Positions 63,166 to 64,000 of a stretch of DNA of 64,000 nt are shown here, piece by piece. This stretch comes from DATKIY01 sp963726755 (lineage in GTDB: Bacteria > Actinomycetota > Actinomycetes > JAHEKZ01): contig CAVSDB010000003.1 of NCBI GenBank assembly GCA_963726755.1, forward strand, positions 868,001 to 932,000, written 5' to 3'. The position numbers were made by a program, and so were the translations under genes. Below the pieces are notes generated by a model. That model was not told where the DNA came from, ran no database searches, and saw only the letters and a program-made list of their open reading frames with translations. Position 1 is the first letter of the stretch, and every line of letters begins with the position of its first letter.

Positions 63166-64000
63166 AAAACCACCGTTGCGGTGAGTTGCGAGAGTGGTTC
63201 ACTGAGCGCGTCAACCGCGTCTGCCAACTCTTGTACCTGCTTCTTCGACAACTCGTTGTAGTAGGCAAACGCAGGCGTTCCATCATTCTTGTACTGGTTG
63301 AGTAGCAGTTGCAGTTCGGAGAAGCGTTTGTCGAGGGTGGCGGCCAGCGTCGGGTCGGCTTCCTTTGACGACTGGTCGCAACCCCTCGTACGCGACGCGT
63401 GCGCCGTCGACGTTCGCCTGGAAGTCCCAGAGGTCGGTGTGCGACCAGAACTCCTCTTCACCGGTGACCTTTCCGGTCGCCACCTCGTCGAGCAACTCCT
63501 TAGCGCCGTTGCCAAGTTGCGCGGGGGTGTACGTGAGGTCCTGCACGCGGCTGTCGAGGGTCTCAGTGTCGGTAACGAGTTGGTCAGCCAGCGACTGTCG
63601 CTGCTTGGTTGTGAACGGCTGGTAGTTGCTCGGTGGCCACAGATCCTTCTCGATCGCGTGCCAACCCGTCCACTTCTGACCGGGCTTGAGGTCGGCTTCG
63701 CGAAGGTCTAGGCGCGGGTCGAGGTCACCGAACGACTCGGCGACGGGCTCGATTCCCTCCCAGTGCATCCGGGCAGGTGCATACGCAGTTCGGGCGACGT
63801 CGTCGTTGCCTTCGACGTAGTCCTTCGCGAACGCCTTGGTTGCTACGAGCAATTGCGCGGACTGGTCTTTGACGTAGGCGGCGTACTGGTTGGTGGCCTT
63901 CTCGAGTTGCTGAGTCTTCGAGCCGGTTGTTACGACGGCCGTGCCTGATTCTGTCACCGTGAATGGTGCGCGAATGCCTTGACCGACCATCCCCGGTTTG
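63162..64000 (-). CDS. efeO: EfeO iron-uptake imelysin-like (M75) protein (5' partial, frameshifted)
   Basis: Exported iron-binding component of the EfeUOB system. The right window edge cuts the N-terminal cupredoxin-like domain; what is left of it is GQGIRAPFTVTESGTAVVTT. The M75 domain carries the metal-binding HWEGIEP motif (HxxE), EKDLWPPSNYQPFT and EFWSHTDLWDFQANVDGAR. A surplus base in an A run at about 63364-63366 interrupts it; its removal joins RPVVK to EADPTLAATLDKRFSELQLL. The permease gene efeU is presumably to the right, outside the window. Confidence 0.9.

Noticed and set aside
1..64000. CRISPR arrays, insertion sequences, rRNA genes
   Set aside because: No regularly spaced repeats, no transposase-like protein and no rRNA sequence were seen anywhere in the window.

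Overview
This window is a G+C-rich chromosomal segment of an actinobacterium. The marker set is diagnostic: BldC, a WhiB-family protein, a GlnR-type orphan response regulator, mycothiol synthase (MshD), a MutT1-type Nudix/phosphatase fusion, an Rpf-type resuscitation factor, DUF3073, and the order purF-purM-DUF3073-valine/leucine dehydrogenase-bldC known from Streptomyces and relatives. A heliorhodopsin remnant suggests, but does not prove, an aquatic or light-exposed lineage.

Layout. 1-2.7 kb: polyamine-type ABC transporter (binding protein cut by the window edge, two permeases). 2.7-6.6 kb: two unknown genes, kynureninase and a kynurenine-formamidase-like hydrolase fused to a conserved C-terminal domain. 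6.6-11.2 kb: purF, purM, DUF3073, amino-acid dehydrogenase and bldC. 11.4-15 kb: a c-di-AMP riboswitch driving an NlpC/P60 hydrolase, a GNAT, tRNA-Glu/Asp/Phe, a small metallopeptidase and an Rpf protein. 15.5-19.4 kb: tRNA-Lys followed by a looser region with a hydrolase between short direct repeats, a SigE-family sigma factor with a membrane partner, and a truncated heliorhodopsin. 19.5-28.5 kb: a cyclase/ATPase regulator, an MFS exporter, PPK2 and a P-type ATPase. 28.6-37.5 kb: an exported-protein block with a SipW-type substrate, a SipW-type signal peptidase fused to its own probable substrate, an MFS transporter, a beta-helix/fibronectin surface protein and a beta-propeller protein. 37.5-49 kb: ThrE-like exporter, ATPase, DEAD-box helicase, lipid kinase, CrtO-like protein, L,D-transpeptidase, TsaC, WhiB, a ThDP enzyme and a DksA-like protein. 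49-58.8 kb: a phosphate/polyphosphate block (pstSCAB with a PHO box, MutT1, CYTH-CHAD, Ppk1). 58.8-64 kb: mshD, two unknown genes, glnR, and efeB-efeO (cut by the window edge).

Main points. (1) A heliorhodopsin gene survives only as its C-terminal half, with the retinal lysine. (2) A signal peptidase is fused in cis to a second SipW-type signal and a LamG domain, directly after a free substrate carrying the same cleavage-region motif. (3) A 57-bp element, 54/57 identical in two copies about 43 kb apart, lies just downstream of bldC and of mutT1. (4) At least 17 single-base-type frameshifts split conserved genes (glnR, pstC, efeO and others), often in short homopolymers, with intact motifs on both sides. 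I read these as mostly sequencing indels, so affected genes are given as whole loci.
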